In this document: piece after piece, positions 48,265 to 60,800 of the stretch
Layout: each line of letters starts with the position of its first letter
Position numbering within the stretch: the stretch's first letter is position 1
NCBI GenBank assembly: GCA_018697195.1
Contig: CM031878.1
Span: 3,909,426-3,973,425, forward strand
DNA: 64,000 bases
DNA from: Certhia americana
Taxonomy: Eukaryota > Chordata > Aves > Passeriformes > Certhiidae
Reading direction: 5' to 3'
Made by a program: the position numbers and the translations under genes
Notes under the pieces: generated by a model
What the model saw: only the letters and a program-made list of their open reading frames with translations
What the model was told of the DNA's origin: nothing
Databases searched by the model: none

Positions 48265-51200
48265 CAACCCCAACAATTCATTGAATGGAGCATTTTATAA
48301 AATAATAATGATTCCTTTAAACCTAGTACTACATACTTACAATTCTTCAAGCATCACATATGTATAAATATATATGTATACCTCTTCAAATTTAGAGAAG
48401 GGCCATGTAACTTTGTCCCAGACTACAAATAAATCATTGTAATTGTGTTAAGATGCATTGTCACATCAAGACAGAGGGTTAGGCCTCCTAACAAAGCTGC
48501 TGCTTTTTGACTTTACCATTTTGAATCATTCAGTTTTGACTTTCAGGTTACACTAAAATACATCTTTGATGTGCTAGACAGAATGAGCTGCTTAAATCTC
48601 TCACTGCAAGGCATTTCTCTAAACTCTCTAATATTTTTTGCTGGCTCTTCACTGCTTCCTTGACAATTTTTCAGTATCTTTTCAAATGTGTTCTGATATC
48701 AATCTCACCAGTGCTATAAACAGAGGTAAAATCATCTACCTGTCGTGCTGATTTTGCATGCTGCCAAGTTCCCTACACCTACATGTTGTTTCCTATTTTT
48801 CTTACCAGTATTAAAGAATGAATTCATGGATACCTCAATAAACCTTAAAGGACAGTGATTTGCCACCTAGACATGGGAAAGAGTGCAGAGGCTGAATGCA
48901 CACCTGGATTTTCCACTAGACCTAGAGAAACTATGGCACAAAGTGATCAGTAACAAAGTACAGAACCTTGGGCACAATTCCAGCTCCCCTGGAAATGCTC
49001 CAGGATCTTCCTCCACCCGCCACTTCCGCTTCAGAGAGGTACTGCTCTTCTATAGGTCTTGTGTGGATGGTTCCGTATGGATCTCCCAGTGCTTCTCAAA
49101 TGTTATTACACTTCTATAGTAACTTCACTCAGACTTTGGATTCCCTTTTCACTCAGGGAACAGACAGAAACATCTACAAGGCTGGTTTACCCTCCCCTGC
49201 TATTATTTTCTTTCTTGCTTGCCATCTGGTAGTCTCACCTGCTACTTCTCAATTCTAGCCTTAGGAAGAAAAATGAAATCTTTCTTTGCTTACCTTTGCC
49301 ATGTCATCATCCCTGGTTTTAAGACCAGTAGCATGTATTTCCTCTTTTTCCTTTTTCTTCAGGCTGAGCCCCAGTTTTCTTTGTTCTTTAATATGAGTCA
49401 TTTCATAAATTTGATCGTCCTTTTCATCCTTGAACATTCCTTGCCGTCAAACTAATAATCCCCCTGAAATCTGAACACAACAGTAAATTTCAGAGGCCTC
49501 TAAGGAAAAGTTAAAAAATCAGCAGTGCTATTACTTTTTGAACAGAAGACTCTTCTTACTCCCTTGAAATGCAGAAGTCCTCTTGTCTTCAATCTATGAG
49601 CTTAGTACATACCGACATACTGTTGGGTCCTGGAGTGAAAAGCTGCACTTGGAAAGTGTAAAGAAAGCAAAAATTTGAGAATTTCCCATTATGGGTTTAA
49701 TTTGGATACTTAGACATTAATGATAGCGTTTCTTTTTACATCAGGGTTTGTTGGACAAGGCCCAGACTGTCGGTAAAAATGCTGAGCATATCTTTTATTG
49801 AACATTTTCTTATTTAATGTGCCATTTTCTGATGTATATTTGATAAACAAATTTGTTACCAGAAGCGTTCTTGTTACTAGTGGCATTTAAACACAAATGC
49901 AGATTTATATATGAGTAATTGTGTTTTGAGTGTAACTGTGTGCATAAGTCAGCATTTTGAAAATGTTACAAAAATGTAAAAGCCCTAGCAGAAAAAGCTA
50001 CTTGCCCATCTTCTGCTACATTTGATGTAATGAAAGGTAATTACCTTCTATTCACACATTAAAAGAAAGCACTCATCTTGGATAAGGCCATGATTGAAAG
50101 TCTGTTGAACTTAATGGAACTCTTTCAGTTGTTTTTGGTGAAAGGTGTCTCAGGCTTTCAGGGGGAAAGGAAGATTTTGCAGCACTGCTAAAAGATCTTT
50201 TGCGATTGAAACGAGGGATTGTCACCACACTGTTCAGGTGCTGTAGAAATGTCTCCTCTTCTGAAAATGTTGCCTCTGGCACTCATCTTCTTGTTGCACT
50301 AAGGTAAAGAAAATGCTGTTGACTCAAATCTACCAGAGGTGAAAATCCAATCTCACATATGTCCTTGCCATATAGGAACATTTAGAAAAGAAATACATGT
50401 CCTTAAAATTATATCAATTCACCTTACACGACTAAGAAAGAGACCATTTCTAAAGGATATTGATTAAAATGGAAATACATTCAAATAAATGGATTCTTAG
50501 CTTGAAATAACCTTTGCAGTAAGTGAATGGTCTATTTTGAAAGTATGATGGGTGTTCTGAGGGGCACTACTGTATCTTAATTTTATTTCATTGCTATAGA
50601 GAGTTTTCTCTGTTTATGAAAATGCTATGCAGAGTGAGATCTATGGATTTCAAAATGAGGAGGAGCAGGAAATTTTGTCTTAAAAAGACATTTGCCTTTC
50701 TATTTCTTATTATTCTATAGTATCACGAAAGACCAAAGCCAGAGACTCAAACAAAGATGAGTTTTCTGAGGCTCCATATCAAACATAAAATAAAAATAAT
50801 TCCCTTTCCATGAAAGCTCCTATTTTAAATGAGTTAGACAAAGAATGGGACCAAGGAAGCAGTAAAATTTCTTTTGCAGTGATGGATGCCAAGAGATTTT
50901 TATCTGAAAAAATCCAGAAAAGGAATAAAGGACCTTTATTTGGAAAACTCCAGCTCTACTCTCAATGGACTTATTTTATAGTAAACAACTTGATAAGCAG
51001 AGAAAAAATTAAAGAATGGAAGAGTGGGTCTTCTCTGCCTTGGAAAAAGCACTTTGAAAGCATCACTGCATCACAGTCCTGTGGCTGTCTCTGTCAATCT
51101 CTTTTACATCCCAAATCTGGGCTTTGCTGTTTAGGCTAAACTGCTGTGTCGGTGCTGTGAAAAGCTCACAGCTCAGAGAGTGCAAGGCCTAAGCTGTTGC

Positions 51201-52070
51201 TTAGCAGGTGTGGCTCTTTGGTGGTGAGTCCCAGGTGTCTTCTTTCAAGGTTGTGTAGTACTTAGATGAGAAAAAACAGAGTTGCTTACAGGTTCTTGGA
51301 TACTGAGCTGTTGGAAAGATACTCTTGCATCAGTCACAGAGACAGGAACCTAGATTCTTCCGAAACTGTCTGGTAATATGTTCATCTTTTTCCTGGATCA
51401 CTCCTCACTTTGCTGCAAAAGTCTTTACAAGGGCTAGGACATAACTCCTAGCCAATAACTCCATAACACCTGCCAATGCTCTTTGTTGAAAATAATACAA
51501 ATGAGTGAAGTAGAACTTGAAACCAATTGTGAAAAATCATATAAATCCACTGAGTCTTCCTTGATTTCAGAAAACATGTGCACCTAAAAGGGGCTAAGAA
51601 GTTAAATGTGAGTATTTTGCAACCCCAAAAATCCCAAAATTGTTATGAGCTTTAGGGATAGTCCAGAAAGTGTGGAATCTCCAATAGTTTCTGATAGATT
51701 CCAGGAGCATAGGATATTGGAAGACATCAAGCATTTCTGCTTCTGGTTAAACCAAGAGAATCCATAAAGGCTTTTGGATTGGTAAAATCCAAAACAGCTA
51801 TTGCAATGATAGAGAACTCAAACGGGGTTTTTTTCCCACAGAACTGAGGATTACAGAATATAGAAAAATTAAGGGTTTCACCAGTGAATTTGCCAGGAAA
51901 AGAGTTTCCTGATGACAGTAGGAGAGGCTGAACTGAAATTCTGTTTCTAAAGGTCTAAATATTTCTGGTCCATCCTGTTGTGCTTCTGCTCTGGGAAACT
52001 GCACAAGCAAAGGAACATGACAGTATACTCTCAACCAGTCATGTCATCCTTTCATTCATGTGCATGGCAC
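48265..52070. other. Unique DNA, no gene seen
   Basis: No further repeat is recognised. The open frame 50810-51139 (109 codons) shows no known domain or paralogue. Other frames at 48883-49455 overlap one another. Confidence 0.45.
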
Positions 52071-52137
52071 AGGGCTTGGAATGGGATGATTTTGAAGGCC
52101 CTTCCATCCCAAACCATGCTGTGATTTATGACTCTGT
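52071..52137 (+). mobile_element. CR1 LINE extreme 3' end, plus strand
   Basis: GGGCTTGGAATGGGATGATT, AAGGCCCTTCCATCCCAAAC and CATGCTGTGATTTATGACTC form the sense CR1 3' end with its decayed tail. It is only about 65 bp long. Confidence 0.85.
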
Positions 52138-52254
52138 GTCAGGGCTGCTTTCAGGTGTGTGACTCTAACTGATCCCTTTGCAGGTCCCTTGCACCCCATT
52201 GTGTCTGTGGTGGCTGTTGTGGGGCAGGAAGTCAGACCCTCCTAGCCAGGGATG
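52138..52254. other. Spacer between two CR1 pieces
   Basis: Moderately GC-rich, nothing recognised. Confidence 0.4.
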
Positions 52255-52770
52255 GGCAATGTCCAATAAAATATGGAGATTCTTCTTGGCCTTCTTTTTC
52301 TTGCTGATGTATTTATAAAATATTTTTTTATTGTCTTTTACAGCTGTAGACAGGTTAAATTCTAGCTGGGCTTTGGCCATTCTAATTTTCTTCCTGCACA
52401 ATTCTAATTTTCTTCCTTCCTCTGTAATATACAGGACTAATTCACCACCTTTTCTTCACACTTAGTTTAAAACTCTTTCAATGAACCCTTATCACCACTG
52501 TGCAGAGATCCTTTTTCCCCTTTGAGACAGGCATAACCTGCGTGTCATCAGCAGGCCAGGTTCTGTGTTATCTGACCCCAAATTCCTCTGATGACAGCAG
52601 GCTTGGAGACAGGTATTGATCTTGAATATAACACTTGTGCTCTTGACCCCTTAACTTGTCATCCCAAGGTCCCTCAAGTCTCTCCTGATTGCCATGGGTC
52701 TTCTTGTTGTAACTTCATTGCTGCTCACCTGGAAAAACAATAATAAGTAATGTCAGAACTTTCTCTTTAC
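52255..52770 (-). mobile_element. CR1 LINE, rare upstream segment with internal deletion
   Basis: Minus-strand translation from about 52395 down to 52265 gives KAQLEFNLSTAVKDNKKIFY followed by KYISKKKKAKKNL, the CR1 ORF2 linker between the endonuclease and reverse transcriptase domains. The plus-strand sequence 52450-52760 (CCCCTTTGAGACAGGCATAA, CATCAGCAGGCCAGG, GGTCCCTCAAGTCTCTC, CTTCATTGCTGCTCACCTGG) matches a part of CR1 that I recall as lying well upstream in the element. The two parts meet near 52432, so the endonuclease-coding stretch between them seems deleted, or two copies abut. Most CR1 copies keep only the 3' end, so an upstream fragment is uncommon. Confidence 0.75.
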
Positions 52771-54651
52771 ATCATTAACCAGGGCAAGCAGAGGAAGCAG
52801 CTCCCGAGGGAATGGGCCTGGTCTGCGCATTGGGCCTTCTGTTCCCTTCAGAAAGGATCTCTTATGACAATTACTTTTTTTTTTTTTTTTTTTTTTCTGA
52901 GTAGTTTTGGTGCAGGACATGGGCCTGTTTAACATCAGTGACACCTTCATGCTGGGTGAACTATCATTCTTTTGTTTTTTTGGGAAAGGGGGAAGATCCC
53001 TGATGATACATTCCTGCTGTCAGAAGTTCAGTGACATAGTAGCTTGGCAACTACTAAAGCATACATGTTTACACGCATATAAACATATATATCAGGAGTG
53101 TGAATGTCTATCAGGAGTATATCCTCACATTTCTAATTGGTGCTTCAAAATCTTGCTAACATTTTGTTTAGGGCAGGAAAGATAGGTGCTGCAGTTTGAG
53201 CAGATGAGTTCCCTGGAAACGAAAATATTAAAATAATGTTTCATAAGAGACAGGAAGATTCTGAGAAGCACCCTTGTTAAATTTATGAAATCTCCCATAT
53301 GAATCCCATCTGAATAAAGTGGCTTGTGGGCAGGTAGATATTAATCATCACACAAGCTTTTGAAATAAATGCACTTTTGATTGAAGGTGCTCAAAGTTGT
53401 TCACTGCACTTCTTTGCAGAATGTGAAGGAAAAGAATGTATACTCATTAAAAAAAAAAACAAAAAAAAAACAAAAAGGAAGAAGTAGGTGCTTGGACAAA
53501 TCTCCTGGGGATATATGTGTGGGATTTTTCCTTTCTAAACCCACAATTTTTACAAGATGTGTACTTTTAGATTTTTACTCATAATTCAACTCCTCTAGCT
53601 CTCTGTTTTTCTCTGAATTGCCTCTAGTTCTCCAAAGTCTTTTTGACAGTCCTTGCCCAAGAGCAAACATACACTCTCAGTTGTGGCTGTCCTCCTGACT
53701 CGTATAAATTCAGAAAGAAGATACAAATATATGCTTCTTCCTGACATTATTTTTATGCAACAATTGCTGTCTTAGTCATGGCAAAGTTTTGAGGCAGGAG
53801 GTCTCACAAATAGCAAAATAAACTTTTAGAACTTTTTCCAAACTGTGCCTCAGTACCACAATGCTCAGTCTTACAAAATTTTAAAAAATGTTCCGAGTTA
53901 AGTTCCCAGCATTGCAACAGCAAAGTGGCATCTTGATAGCGCAATAGCTTAGGTGTTAACATATGCATTCCTCTTGGAAGAAGTTTCCAGGTACCTCAAG
54001 AAGGAAAGTGCTCTGTAAGAGAGGCTTTGGTTTGGTCTTTCCAAATCTGAATGGAAGAAGGAATGTTTTGGAGAATAGGACAGAGGAAGTGGGAAAGGAA
54101 AATGCTCAAGCTGGCTGACAGTTATTTTCTCTCTGGCATGGCAATGTTCAGAGTTTGATGCAATTTGTTCTAAAAACAAAGGAGGTGAATTGTAAACTTT
54201 CCCTTCTAGAACATCTCTCTGTAGTAGGTGAGATTCTTTTCTCAGAGTTCTGGTTTCAAGTCTATCAGATAAAGAAATGAATGTTGTCCCTCTCTTCTCT
54301 AGTGAGCATTGTAGTGATCACTCTGGGAGTGGACATGCAGTGGTTAATTTAATTTTCCTGTCAGTCATGCTTGCTCCTCCAGCTCTATCCCCATGGGCAC
54401 AGTGAAAACCAAAGTGCAAAAAATTATACAGAGAGAGAATATAAGAGAATACTTTTTGAGTGCAGATTGTTTGATTGAGGGCCCAAGGGTTGAATCCTTC
54501 GAGGTCTGGTTACCTGCCAGTGCCTCAGAGATTGTGAGACAAGTCACAGGGATCCAAAATCACAGACTCCAGCTCCTAAAGGTGTCCCTCACAAAGTGTG
54601 TGTCTCAGAGCTGTAAGATATTCACATAGTCTGTGCCTTGGGAAGGGATAC
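52771..54651. other. Unique DNA, no gene seen
   Basis: It holds a T run of 22 (52875-52896) and an A-rich patch (53449-53477). No domain is seen in any open frame. Confidence 0.5.
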
Positions 54652-54810
54652 AATCGTAGAATCATTAAGGATGGAAAAGATCTCAAAGATCATCAAGTCC
54701 AACCTTTGGCCAAACACCACCATGCCCACTAAACCACAACGTGAAGTGCCTTATCTACTTGTTTCTTGAAGAATTCCAAGGATGGTGGCTCCATCAGTTC
54801 CCTGGGGATA
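54652..54810 (-). mobile_element. CR1 LINE 3' end fragment
   Basis: The plus strand reads AATCGTAGAATCATTAAGG, AAAGATCATCAAGTCCAACC, CCATGCCCACTAAACCA, GAAGTGCCTTATCTAC and CCAAGGATGGTGGCTCCATC. This is the inverted 3' end of a CR1 subfamily different from the CCTGCCATGG type at 18796. Confidence 0.93.
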
Positions 54811-55714
54811 GATAAGGTGTATTGAGCTAGTGGCTAGATTTCTACATGTGCCATTTTTTTCATAACCACATCACAATGCAAACAATTTTCACATTGTTTT
54901 CACATCCATTATTCCCTCTAGACTTATTTCAATGTTACAGCTTGCTTTCATCTTTTCCTTCCAGCTGCCTTTGTGTTTCAAATTGTCTTTCTAAAGATTG
55001 ATCTAATTTCGTTATTTTCTTATTTCTAATTTCTCTAAATCTGCCAATATTATTGCTTTTCCCTGACGTGGCTCACTAGTCCTCCCAATTGAACATCATC
55101 TGTAAGCTTCATTAGCGGGCTGTTTGCTATCTTGAGCAAAGGGATGCTTATTTTCTTGTTTTCTTTTTTACCAAGTGCTCTGTATTCCCCCATCATTCCT
55201 CACTGAGCTATAACCATCCTTTGCATCTGCAGAAGCTGGAACCAAGGAGCAAACTGCCTTCCTGCCACTCCTGGAGCAGGACATCTGTACCTTGTCAAAG
55301 CCCTTGGTGTTACCATGCGTCAAGGGAAAGTAATGCAAGTCAAGAGTGAAACTTGTCAAGTTTGGACATGTAACTTGGGGCTGTACCAGGATTAATTATG
55401 CCTTCTGCTGCTTTTACACACTCATGTCATCAATAAATTCTAATAAACAGGAGTAGGATGTTCTTATTCATGTCATTCCAGAGGAATTAGAACACAGTAG
55501 TGTTATTTAGCAATGCAGATGTTTTATTATTGTGTTGTTTATGTGAAAGTGGATATGACATGAAGAGGTATATCAAATGAGCAATAGAGAGAAGCGAGCT
55601 GTGCTCCCTTTTGATTATGCATATTTATTCATACTGCAGAAGTTACTGCATGTAGCAGAGTCTTCCAAAATGGATTGCTCGGTTTGGAAACATAGCCTCC
55701 TCTCTTCCCACAGT
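54811..55714. other. Unique DNA
   Basis: About 55080-55140 faintly recalls an inverted old LINE polymerase segment (CATCATCTGTAAGCTTCATT) but is too diverged to call. Confidence 0.4.
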
Positions 55715-55767
55715 CCCCCACCACCCCCACTGCCCCCCCGCCCCGCTTTTTTTTTTTTTTTTTTTTT
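55715..55767. repeat. C-run cluster (minus-strand G-quadruplex motif) plus T(21)
   Basis: Four C runs (55715-55719, 55724-55728, 55733-55739, 55741-55744) are separated by 4, 4 and 1 bases. On the minus strand this fits a canonical G-quadruplex pattern with runs of at least four G. A run of 21 T (55747-55767) follows at once. Confidence 0.9.
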
Positions 55768-56838
55768 ATAAAGTTTAGTTATGTCAATACTACCTTTGTA
55801 CAGTATTTATGAGTTCCTTCTTTAAATTGCACCTTAATTGGTTTAGTCACCACAATTGCAAAACAGGAACCTAATCACCAGAAGCTAAGTAAGCAGAAAA
55901 AAAATAATGATTTGGAGCTGTCTGTCTACTGCTGCCGAACAGACACACTGGGCACGGTTTAAAGCTATAATTGCATTGTGGCACTGGCTTGCTGTTCCCA
56001 GCACATGCATAATGTAGCTCCCAGTTGTAGACTGCCACATATCCTGCTGTATTTACCCTCAGATGCCAGTGGAGCACATGCCACCCACAACTGCTGCTTC
56101 CCAACAGTGTAAAACTGTCACACTTTCAATTAGATGCCCCAAAGCACTTTATTGCCCACTGGAGGGTATAGTCATATCTTGATGGAAGAAGATTATGGGC
56201 TAAATGCATCCAGAGCAGTTCTCCACAGGCTGCAGCAGAACTACTCTGGGAATGAATTTGGATGAATTACGCCATTCATTCTAGTGGTCATAAAACAGGG
56301 CTATGCACTGCTTCTTTTTGAGGGCATGAGTTCTTGACCACAAACATTTGGGCCAGTATATGGCCTTATTACTTCCCTGAAGGCTTCCTCAGCTAGTGTA
56401 GGCAAAAAGCACAGCTGGAGACCTTGCTGCCCTGCCTGTACCTCTTTGCAGCTGTGTGTTGTCACTGCAGAGACAAACTCTGCCTCTGCAGACCCTGAGC
56501 AAACCCGCTCCTTGACTTCATCTTCCTTCACCTCTCAGGTTTGTCTTTGTGTACCCTGCTGTCTGTGCACAGACACAGTTCATACAAACCTTCCATAGCC
56601 ATCATTTTGGATAAGAAAAATTATTGTATTCAAGAGAACTTAAGAGGTACTGGGCTCCAGTAAATCCCTCCTAAGGCAATGTTGTGAACTTTTGAGCCAT
56701 ATCACATAATCTCATATCTATAAAAGTCTGTGAGCATGTGTGTAGATAGGCAGCTCTTAACATGTGAGCAGTCACTGGCAGACGAGTAGAATTTTGTTAA
56801 GCCATTGCAACTTGATTATATGTCTATTATAAGTCTAA

Positions 56839-56901
56839 AATGGAGAAAATAAATAGTCTATACCTCTTTCTTTAATGGAGAAAATAAATAGTCTATACCT
56901 C
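56839..56901. repeat. Perfect 28-bp direct duplication
   Basis: The 28-base unit beginning AATGGAGAAAATAAATAG occurs at 56839-56866 and again, identical, at 56874-56901. The copies are separated by the 7 bases TTTCTTT, giving a 35-bp period. Perfect identity points to a recent event. Confidence 0.97.
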
Positions 56902-57579
56902 AATGTTGAAAGTTTCAGCACCATCTGGCCAAAGAGGGAGAAGATAGTTTGGAGAAAAGATAGGAGAAAGATGTATAAGTTCTTATTATCTAGAAATGCT
57001 AGTCATGCTAACCTGAAACCTACTAAGGCCAGATACAATTGAACCCATAAACACGTGTGTGATTTCTGGAACAGGCAGTTTATTCACTTGTACAACTGCT
57101 ATTTAAGATGTACATGAGTGGAAATATATTCCTCAAAGGGAATTCCCATGAATCCTTCTCTAATGACAAGCATGGCTCAGCTCCCATTTTGTGTACCTAA
57201 ATGAGCCTATGCACATGTGTGTCTAAATATAACAGTTTGCATGTGAGCTCCGTGTCTGAGCTCCCACTGGAGTTAGGGGGGATTTGAGCAGTGAAAAAAA
57301 GAGGTGTTCATCCTATCCACAGCTAAATGTCCTCTTCACAAAGAGCTGAATCAATTTTAGTGTGCCTTCTCCTACTGGATCTCATAGAAAACACCCAAAG
57401 TTATTCATAGATATGTACAACTTGTTTTCTGAATCTCTAGTTACCAAAGATTTTTTTGCAAGTTTTAACTTTACCTTTTTAAAATTTTATTTTAACCCAA
57501 GATGTCATTTATTCATATAGTTTCTCTGTGGTGCCACAATTTTGCTTCAGTAATTAACTTGTCCAGCTGAGCTGTGTTT

Positions 57580-57830
57580 TACAGGGTGTATTGCTGGTGT
57601 ACTTAGGAACTTTGCTAAGCCAGAGTTCAAAATACATGCTTAAGTTGTTTCAAGATCAGGGCCTTGCTTAAATAAATGTGTGTGTTAATTTGAGCCTAAT
57701 TGGCTTAATATTAACACCACATGACTATTAAGAATCGATTTAGTTTTAGCACAGAGCATCACGTACATGTCTAATTTAGAAAGCCCAAAGAAATTGAATG
57801 CAAACAAGTCTGAGAGTGTAGCAGTGAAGT
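57580..57830. promoter_or_regulatory. Candidate element with nested palindrome
   Basis: Positions 57685-57714 hold TTAAT and ATTAA as outer inverted arms, and AGCC and GGCT as inner arms around TAATT. AATCGATTTAG follows near 57733. The segment is non-repetitive and non-coding. A regulatory role is inference only. Confidence 0.25.
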
Positions 57831-60800
57831 TGCAAATTTAAACACACAAGAGCCAGGGTACAGAAACAGTGTGGATCTTCCAGCGTAGCAATAATAATTC
57901 AAAAATATTGTATCTATATAGTATTTTTATTACCAGTCAGACTATTAAATGCATACTTAAATCTATGCACGATATGCAATGTGGGCAAGTCTATTGTTCC
58001 TCTGAAAACTATAGCTTTTTCATTTTCTAATTGCAGTTTCATGGCACTGCCAAGATTTTGTGTTTAATTTATATAGGGATTTCTATGGTTCTTAGAGCTG
58101 TTAATAGAATGGATTCACAAAGACCCCTACTATAAGGAAGGCAAGGCTGGTAAGAATGCTATTCATCATACCACCTTTCATCAGCAGGATTAAAAGAGTT
58201 TTTATCTACATTTTGCAAAAGGGAACAGAGTCACAAAGTGATGACCTCATTTACCTACTGCTGAGCAGCAGGCCAGTGGAAGCACTAATAATAAAATCAA
58301 GGCCACCCAGGTCCTAAACCAATGCCTTCAGTGAGGCGCAGGATAGGTTATGAATCAGATATCTATATATACTGGTATCTGACTCTGCAAGGACAATATA
58401 AAATGTGCAGGGCCAGAATCAAGGCAGATCTGCTCCTAGGGCCTGCTGGTTTCAGTAAATATAGATGTAACCTCTCGGTCAGACCAGTTCCTTTGGTGCA
58501 TATTTGGTTTATGCAGTGCATCAAAAGTATCAAACATTTGCCTGCATGGATCTCCACATAATTCATATTTGACAGAACTTCAACTTTCTTTTGAAGCTAC
58601 CCCTTGGTTTTTTGCTTTGTTGGAAAACAACAAGCAAGCAAGCAAACAAAATCCTTTCCAAGCATGATATAAATGAAACTTTTACATTGCTCAGATTTCA
58701 GGCTGTCTGAATGTCAAAAAATTAGGTCTCAGCATTATTGTTTCATGACCTTGCACCCATTTGAAAAAACATCTAAAGACATATCTTACCTGATTTGTAC
58801 AGTAACAGCAAGGGTTTTCTGGAAAGCCAGGGAGCTGAGTGTGAGTCTAGTAAGTCTCAAAAAAGAGCAGCAATTATAAAATATCTGTTTGACCACTACA
58901 AAGAACTTGCTCAGGGCTTCTCAGAAATAGATGGAAAAAGGAGTTGTTATCCCAAAGCTGAGGGCCAGAGCCAATCCACAAGTTACCCCTGAGGTACCTT
59001 CAAACACTGAAAGCAAATATTGCACAGTCCCAGACGTCCCACAAGCCAAAAATCCCACATCCTTTGCACCATATGACATGGCAATCTTGCTTCCCTCTTC
59101 TTAAAAGTTAAAAAGTCCTGACTGACCATCCTGAGTGTCTTGAGTGGGGCCTTCGGTGGTCTATCACTTAGAGATCAGAGAGCTAGGGTTGCTGGTATTG
59201 ATGTTGTTATCAGCCTTTCCTTTGAGTTTGTGAATCTGGATGTTTAATATGTTATTTGTGTTGTCCAAGTCTTTCACAGTGGATGCCATTAAACAGGTAC
59301 CTACACATGGTTCATTCCACATGCTCATACCACATGTGCCCTGGTGTGAGGTTAATGCATGTCAGACAGGGCTAACATGCTAAATGGCACCAGGTCTGAG
59401 GCTCAAGTCCCTACTAACGCTGTGATGGACTTTCCAGACTAGTGCTCAGTTGCACTGTTTGGATTAAACACCATGAAATGGCATTTCCCTCTTCCAGATG
59501 TAGACAGGAAACTGCGTGTCTCTGAGGGGGGATCTGCCCCACTGGGAAAAGGAATTATCCTGCTCCTGCAGCTTTCTGCTGTGCCTCACAAGTGTGAGCA
59601 GAGGGATGGACTAAGAGCTCATCAGAGGAGCTCCATCTGGCTGATGTACAAGTATGGGCTCAGACTCAAGGGGAGATCAGGGCATCTCCAAAGCCAAATA
59701 GTATATCTATTATCTTGCCCGAGCTTCCTGAGTGTGTGGCTTGGTGCTGCTCCAGCACAGAGCAGCTGAGTGTCACAGAGCACCCCATGCAGCCATGCTT
59801 CAGCAGAGCTGCAGTGCCAGTGGGCAGTGCAATGCTCAGAGTAGATTAGCTCAGCTGGCAGGGTTGCCAGCTCCTGGGCTTACAGCAACCCAAAAATCAG
59901 CCTGTGTGATTGATGTAGCCTAGACTTCACTGTTGGAGGGATTGGCATCTAGTGTAGGATGGCCATATGAGATTCCTCCGAAAGTTCCTTCTCCCTTCCT
60001 TAGAGGTTAGATGGGCCTTCTGGAGACTTGTGAAGGAAAGGAATGTGAACCAGTTTATGGGAAGGACTGTCTCTGCCTTGCTTATAGGCAGATATAAAGC
60101 AGCAGTGATCTATTCCACAGTGGGTAGCAAAGTGAGATGAATCCCACATTAATCAGGAATGAAATTTTACGACTGGGGGAGACCATGGCAGTCATCAAAT
60201 ATGTGTGCTTTGTCTTGTCATAATGAGGAATACATTGCTTTATTTTCCATAAGCCAGTGGTTAATGTTTTGACATGCATTTCCTTCTGCTTTGTAACCTG
60301 AAAAGAGTAGATAACTATCACAACCACCTTTGCACCACACCTCTGTTTTGGTCAGATTTTCAGACATTTGCTAGCAAATATTTCCTAGCTTTAAGATATG
60401 AATACAGTCCATAAGTTCAGGCTTGAAAATGGGGAGAAAGGAAAAAAAATAATAGGTTGTCATCTGTCTTTAAAAAGGTGCATGCATCAGGAGAGAAAAT
60501 AAAGACACTATTGCTGTGCATAGGAGACTTCAGTAGAATTCAGATAATACTTACATCTGCTTTAATGATTCCATTTAAGATGTCATTTTCAGCATTTACC
60601 TCGCAGCATTCAAAAGCAACTACACTTACATGTTCTCAACAGACTCAGTGGCAGTCTCAGATAGAAGGGGGGAAAAACGTAGAAAAAAGAGGAAAATGAT
60701 AAGTGCCACTCAAGGAACAAATTCCTTGCAGGAAATTAGCAGTAATTTGGGGGCCACCATTGTTGAAGAGAAATAAGTTTCAAGAGAAAAGTGAGCAGTA

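Noticed and set aside
50810..51139. 109-codon plus-strand open frame
   Set aside because: Considered as a small gene or processed pseudogene, but I recognise no family and see no poly-A tail or flanking duplication.
55075..55145. Ancient LINE polymerase remnant
   Set aside because: A few words recall an inverted LINE polymerase, but the match is too short and diverged to support.
56839..56901. CRISPR-like repeat-spacer
   Set aside because: Only two copies with a 7-base spacer in a vertebrate sequence; a simple duplication explains it.
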